In this document: one piece after another, positions 44,808 to 47,945 of the stretch
Layout: every line of letters begins with the position of its first letter
How positions within the stretch are numbered: the first letter of the stretch is position 1
NCBI GenBank assembly: GCA_042091375.1
Contig: JBELHO010000025.1
Span: 1 to 47,945, forward strand
Reading direction: 5' to 3'
Source: JBELHO01 sp042091375
Lineage (GTDB): Bacteria > Pseudomonadota > Gammaproteobacteria > Enterobacterales > Alteromonadaceae
DNA: 47,945 nt
Program-made: the position numbers and the translations under genes
The notes under the pieces: model-generated
What the model saw: only the letters and a program-made list of their open reading frames with translations
Told to the model about the DNA's origin: nothing
Database searches by the model: none

Positions 44808-45400
44808 TCAATAGTGACTTGAGCCTTTAAGTGAAGACAGTAACAGTTTGGCAACACTACCTTCTTTTAGGTTATTTGGCCATAGCGCGTATAAAGGTAA
44901 GGGTTCAACACGCCAGTTGGGAAGTACAGGGACGAGCTTGCCTTTTTTAATCTCTGTGGTGACCTGTGATCTTGTCAATACGGCTAAACCATTACCTTGT
45001 AGGCAATATTGATAGATTACCTCAACGCTGTTAATGATGATCTGGCTAGTAAACTCAACTTCTTGACTCCCTGATCCAAATAAAAAAGTGCGCTTGTTCG
45101 GCAATTGTTTTAGCTTCAGCCATAACCATGTCTTTAAGTCGTTTGGTGATCTAGGGGGTAAATGCTTCTGGTAATAGCTGGGTGAGCAAACCAATACACG
45201 ATCTATTATACCGAGTTTTGTTACCTTTAGGTCACTATTTTCTGGGTGTCTTGCTCTGATGATCAAATCGACTCTTTCATCAATAATGTCGCTAGTTGAG
45301 TCTGAAAAGTTGAGTTCAATGGTAACTTTTGGGTGTTTTTAATAAAATTATGGGCAGTATGTTGTGTACTCTAGGAGCTGCCTTACTGTTAAATTAATGT
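44808..45400 (-). pseudogene. Broken LysR-family regulator gene
   Basis: An open frame of about 150 codons encodes the C-terminal part of a LysR effector domain (RARHPENSDLKVTKLGIIDRVLVCSPSYY to the end). Further upstream the family sequence continues in other frames: HPKVTIELNFSDSTSDIIDERVDL up to an A run at 45336-45340, where one base seems lost, then AAPRVHNILPII in a second frame, then LTVR in a third near 45382. The N-terminal helix-turn-helix is missing. It would have regulated the lyase and MFS genes that follow on the same strand. Confidence 0.75.
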
Positions 45401-45928
45401 ATCTATATAATATCATACTACCTTGAAATAGCGGCATGCTTGGTTCAGCTGATTGCTGAACTATGCATCTCAAACACCAGTTTTTAATGGAAGAGTTGCT
45501 AAAAAAATTAGCAAACAAATTGGCTAAAACGCTTTGATGCTAGAATTGTCAATAGGATAAATTAAGCAATGCTAATGTAACCATTGTTTGTTGATTGTTT
45601 CTCTATGAGTTTGGTTGTCTATGAAACCGTGTCATACGCTATATCAATAAAGTCCTGTACATAATAAAGCCCAACGAATGCTGGGCTTTTCTGATAAATA
45701 GTGCAGACTGCCAAGTTGGATCTGCCCAAATAGTTTAGCAAGTAATCTTTAGGTATTTCGCTTGATAGCGAAAGCCACTGTCTATACGCCATAACTAGAT
45801 GTTAAATATAGCGAAATAAAAAATAGCCCAAGTTATTTTGAATTCGATACACTGCACTAATTAAGTGATCTCACCATAAAGTCATTAATTTCTTTGATAT
45901 TGATATTGGTATTGGTATTGAAATTAAC
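45401..45928. other. Intergenic region with terminator and tRNA-like remnant
   Basis: No gene. It has a GTTCAGC/GCTGAAC hairpin near 45443-45461 and a terminator-like hairpin at 45668-45690, followed by CTGATAAATAGTGCAGACTGCCAAG-like sequence that resembles the repeats at 47.7-47.9 kb. Confidence 0.5.
45668..45690 (+). terminator. Terminator-like hairpin AGCCCA/TGGGCT
   Basis: AGCCCA and TGGGCT pair over an 8-nt loop and are followed by TTTT. The next 30 bp resemble the tRNA-like repeat at the right edge of the window. Confidence 0.55.
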
Positions 45929-46228
45929 TCAGTGATTAAGTATGAATTTTATAAGCGCTTGCTCCTGTCGCATGACATATATAATATAGACATTATCGTT
46001 TTCGAGCTTATAAAAAATTCGACAAGGCGGTACAACGATTTCTCTATAACTAAAGCCTTGCAGTTCGATAGGGGTTTTTCCAGACTCGGGAAACTCATTA
46101 AGTCTTTCTACTTTGCTAAATATTTTTTCAACAAGTGCCTTCGCAGCTTGAATATTATGAATGGCAATATACTCAGCAATATCTTTGATATTATCTAATG
46201 CTGGCTCCGTCCATATTATTTGAGCCAT
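45929..46228 (-). CDS. RelE/ParE-family toxin
   Basis: 99 residues with the family pattern: WTEPALDNIKDIAEYIAIHN, then a helix, ESGKTPIELQGFSYREIVVPPCRIFYKLENDNVYIIYVMRQEQ. The N-terminal helix pair and the Arg residues in YREI and CRIFY fit ParE or RelE type, which poison gyrase or ribosomes respectively; I cannot decide which. Its first 13 bp overlap the end of the antitoxin gene. Confidence 0.88.
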   Translation of the reverse strand: MAQIIWTEPALDNIKDIAEYIAIHNIQAAKALVEKIFSKVERLNEFPESGKTPIELQGFSYREIVVPPCRIFYKLENDNVYIIYVMRQEQALIKFILNH

Positions 46229-46473
46229 TTTGACATTTTCTCTCGAGCTTCATTAGCTGATAGCACTTTATTATCCATAATGGCTCTTTCACCCTTTGCT
46301 ATTCCTTCCAATATCGCCATGCGATTTTTCATAAACTCGAAATCATCAACATCAACTAAATAAGCCGATGGTTGACCATGCTCAGTAATAAGCACTGGCT
46401 CTTTAGATTCGTGTAAATCAGCTAGAATTTTCGTAGCTTGCCTTTTAAGCGTGGTAACCAGCTCAACTTTCAT
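46216..46473 (-). CDS. Phd/YefM-family antitoxin
   Basis: 85 residues. The N-terminal DNA-binding fold is typical of Phd/YefM (VTTLKRQATKILADLHESKEPVLITEHGQPSAYLVDVDDFE); the C-terminal third (AKGERAIMDNKVLSANEAREKMSKWLK) would wrap the toxin. GGAG lies 7 bp before the ATG. A 24-bp near-palindrome just upstream is the likely autoregulatory operator. Confidence 0.88.
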   Translation of the reverse strand: MKVELVTTLKRQATKILADLHESKEPVLITEHGQPSAYLVDVDDFEFMKNRMAILEGIAKGERAIMDNKVLSANEAREKMSKWLK

Positions 46474-46498
46474 CGGGTAACTCCAGTATAATAAAACT

Positions 46499-46522
46499 CA
46501 AGTGACACTATAGTATCACTTG
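46499..46522. promoter_or_regulatory. Near-palindromic operator of the toxin-antitoxin operon
   Basis: CAAGTGA, then a centre with ACTATAGT, then TCACTTG: all pairs match except one (C against A). It sits just upstream of a TATACT -10 on the minus strand, 26 bp before the antitoxin ATG. Confidence 0.6.
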
Positions 46523-46879
46523 GGTTTTACTATAGCTACATAGGAAATAGTACGAGAAAGTGAATAGAAACATTATTTCACTGCACAATTTTTATACTTC
46601 ATTATTCTAAATAAAAGATGTCTACAGTGATGGGGGAAGATCACTGTTTTCAATTACAGTTTGTTAATATTATGCAATAAACTCAACTTATTGATGAGTT
46701 CTTTTGTGTCAGGTTATTTTACAGTACTACTTGATTTTAAATTGTAAAAACCATTATCACCATGAAATTGTTGTATATTTTAAGTTTAGTATGGTTTTTG
46801 TATTAGAAGGAGAGAATCAATAAATTGTTATTTTAACTATTTCTTACTAAGGTTAATGGAAAGGGATTAAAAAAAGGAA
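46523..46879. other. Intergenic region before the last PEP-CTERM gene
   Basis: No gene. A CAGTGAT/ATCACTG hairpin at 46625-46646 followed by TTTT looks like a plus-strand terminator without an evident gene in front. No good sigma-54 element is present here, unlike at the other PEP-CTERM genes (the nearest TGG is followed by TTA at the -12 position). Confidence 0.45.
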
Positions 46880-46885
46880 ATGAAA

Positions 46886-47500
46886 ATGAAAATGAAAATT
46901 TTAAAATTTTTTATAGCAAGCTTATTGCTAACTATCTTGGGTGCCACTGCTCAAGCGGGATTAATTACAACAACTTTTTCAGGTGGAAATGAAAACGAAG
47001 GGGCTATGTTTGATCTAAGTGTATTTGATAGTGATATTATTGTTACTGGTGTAGATTTAAACTTTGATGACTCAGGTAGAACGACGATTGAAGTATACTC
47101 GCGCATAGGAACTTATGAGGGCTTTGAGGGAAGTTCAGCCGGCTGGACACTATTGTCATCAACTTTTGTAGGCTCAATTAATTCTTCTGGAACTCCAACT
47201 TTCCTAGATTTAACAGATTTTGGATTATTAGCTAATACAACTTATGGCATGTATTTTTATTCAACAAACCATGCTGTAGATATCGAATATACTAATGGTG
47301 ATAATGTTTATACTAACGCCGATGTATCTATAAAGGCTGGTGTTGGAATCAATGACTTTCATTCTGGAGTAAACCAGTCACGAACATGGAATGGTACTCT
47401 ATATTACGATACTACAGATGTTCCAGAACCATCTACATTCGCTATTTTCGCATTAGCAATGATTGGTTTAGCATCACGTCGATTTCAGAAACAATCTTAA
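46886..47500 (+). CDS. PEP-CTERM sorting domain protein (exported)
   Basis: 204 residues with a signal peptide (MKMKILKFFIASLLLTILGATAQA), a beta-rich middle (GLITTTFSGGNENEGAMFDLSVFDSDIIVTGVDLNF, WTLLSSTFVGSI, TTYGMYFYST) and a perfect PEP-CTERM end: VPEPSTFAIFALAMIGLASRRFQKQ. The middle resembles no enzyme I know. Three in-frame ATGs lie 6 bp apart; AAGGA is 7 bp before the second, at 46886, which I choose over 46880. Confidence 0.85.
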   Translation: MKMKILKFFIASLLLTILGATAQAGLITTTFSGGNENEGAMFDLSVFDSDIIVTGVDLNFDDSGRTTIEVYSRIGTYEGFEGSSAGWTLLSSTFVGSINSSGTPTFLDLTDFGLLANTTYGMYFYSTNHAVDIEYTNGDNVYTNADVSIKAGVGINDFHSGVNQSRTWNGTLYYDTTDVPEPSTFAIFALAMIGLASRRFQKQS

Positions 47501-47523
47501 TAATTTAATATTGTTTATCCTAG

Positions 47524-47557
47524 AAAACACTGGTTGTAGTAATCAGTGTTTTTTTAT
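47524..47557 (+). terminator. Terminator of the last PEP-CTERM gene
   Basis: AAAACACTG and CAGTGTTTT form the stem and seven T in total follow the CAGTG side. It lies 24 bp after the stop codon. Confidence 0.85.
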
Positions 47558-47721
47558 TTCTGGTAATTAGCTATTGTAAAAATATTCGACATCTAATGAT
47601 TTATTAGCAGTGATTTTCATCGCAAAACCATTACCGTAGGATACTTAACCCTGGGGTATCTGATCTAAATTTTGGTGTGATTTCAAAATTACACCACCCA
47701 TCAACATTACGAATTTCAGAC

Positions 47722-47747
47722 AAAAAAACCTCGCAATTGCGAGGTTT
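47722..47747 (-). terminator. Minus-strand terminator after tRNA-like unit 1
   Basis: Palindrome CCTCGCAATTGCGAGG followed on the minus strand by seven T. It lies 9 bp downstream of the CCA of the tRNA-like unit. Confidence 0.75.
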
Positions 47748-47755
47748 CTTATAAA

Positions 47756-47850
47756 TGGTGCCGACAGTCGGAGTCGAACTGCCAAGGTGGCTTAGCGACT
47801 GATCAGCAAATCAGTAGGCCAGTTTTTTAATCTAGAAATAAGGGCATTGT
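47756..47850 (-). repeat. tRNA-like repeat unit 1 (degenerate tRNA 3' half)
   Basis: On the minus strand the unit ends GCAGTTCGACTCC, then GACTGTCGGCACCA: a T loop, acceptor strand TGTCGGC, discriminator A and CCA, resembling tRNA-Thr. The T stem has two mismatches, the anticodon-like hairpin (CTGAT TTGCTG ATCAG) has a 6-nt loop, and no GCCGACA 5' acceptor strand is found, so it is not a functional tRNA as read. Its first 50 bp are repeated exactly at 47896. Confidence 0.6.
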
Positions 47851-47859
47851 ATTTCAGAC

Positions 47860-47884
47860 AAAAAAGCCCAGCTAATGCTGGGCT
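47860..47884 (-). terminator. Minus-strand terminator after tRNA-like unit 2
   Basis: AGCCCAGC-ATTA-GCTGGGCT followed by T5-6 on the minus strand, 11 bp after the CCA of the second unit. Confidence 0.75.
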
Positions 47885-47895
47885 TATCTGATAAA

Positions 47896-47945
47896 TGGTG
47901 CCGACAGTCGGAGTCGAACTGCCAAGGTGGCTTAGCGACTGATCA
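47896..47945 (-). repeat. tRNA-like repeat unit 2, cut by the window edge
   Basis: Fifty bases identical to 47756-47805, with a 140-bp period. The array may continue outside the window, and a true tRNA gene may head it. Confidence 0.6.

Noticed and set aside
44808..45266. Intact short LysR-like gene
   Set aside because: Family sequence continues upstream in other frames and the DNA-binding domain is missing, so it is a remnant.
46780..46800. Sigma-54 element before the last PEP-CTERM gene
   Set aside because: TGG is followed at the right distance by TTA, not TTG, and no GC is present at -12.
47756..47850. Functional tRNA gene on the minus strand
   Set aside because: Only the 3' half fits. 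The 5' acceptor strand is missing, the T stem has mismatches and the anticodon-like loop has 6 nt.

Overview
The window is about 48 kb of an AT-rich chromosome of a marine gammaproteobacterium. The gene order lepA-lepB-rnc-era-recO-pdxJ-acpS, then barA / rlmD / relA / mazG, together with several PEP-CTERM proteins and isolated astB and Zur-type genes, suggests Alteromonadales and most likely a Colwellia/Thalassotalea-type organism. That placement is inferred from gene order and protein style, not from a search.

Layout. (1) 1-6505: a conserved plus-strand housekeeping operon: elongation factor 4, signal peptidase I, RNase III, Era, RecO, PdxJ and AcpS. (2) 6713-16144: a small unknown protein, the hybrid kinase BarA (minus), then RlmD, RelA, MazG and a crotonase (plus), closed by a bidirectional terminator shared with a YeeN-type YebC protein. 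(3) 16145-24509: accessory territory with two PEP-CTERM proteins, threonine aldolase whose gene start is copied twice upstream among 8-bp repeats, an exported TPR protein, a LysR regulator, a short MazG-like protein and astB. (4) 24800-27870: a zinc-starvation locus: ribosomal proteins L31B and L36B behind a Zur box, and a DUF1826 protein plus a dihydroorotase paralogue behind a palindromic Zur box. (5) 28051-34560: a second copy of the 16.6-kb PEP-CTERM protein, a PAS kinase with receiver, an amidohydrolase lipoprotein with an AraC-type membrane regulator, and a von Willebrand A PEP-CTERM protein. (6) 34815-42380: a divergent module of an exported unknown protein, a YbbA/YbbP-like ABC transporter, an exported DJ-1/PfpI protein and an OmpR-type response regulator with its kinase. 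(7) 42381-47945: tandem repeats, MFS transporter plus DapA-family lyase, a broken LysR gene, a Phd/ParE-type toxin-antitoxin pair, a further PEP-CTERM protein, and tandem tRNA-like repeats with terminators at the right edge.

Two regulatory patterns link scattered genes. First, four of the five PEP-CTERM-type genes have a sigma-54-like element (TGG-N8-TTG) at the promoter, and three of these also have an exact IHF consensus 29-41 bp further upstream; the matching exosortase and PrsK/PrsR regulators are not in the window. Second, three promoters in the 35-39 kb module carry the same direct repeat, TTTCACnT-N3-TTTCACnT with an 11-bp period, the layout expected for an OmpR-family regulator. This suggests that the response regulator encoded at 40.4 kb controls the exported protein, the ABC transporter and its own PfpI-linked operon. 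I consider that module the best candidate here for an undescribed envelope-response system. All functional statements are from reading the sequence; no database search was run.
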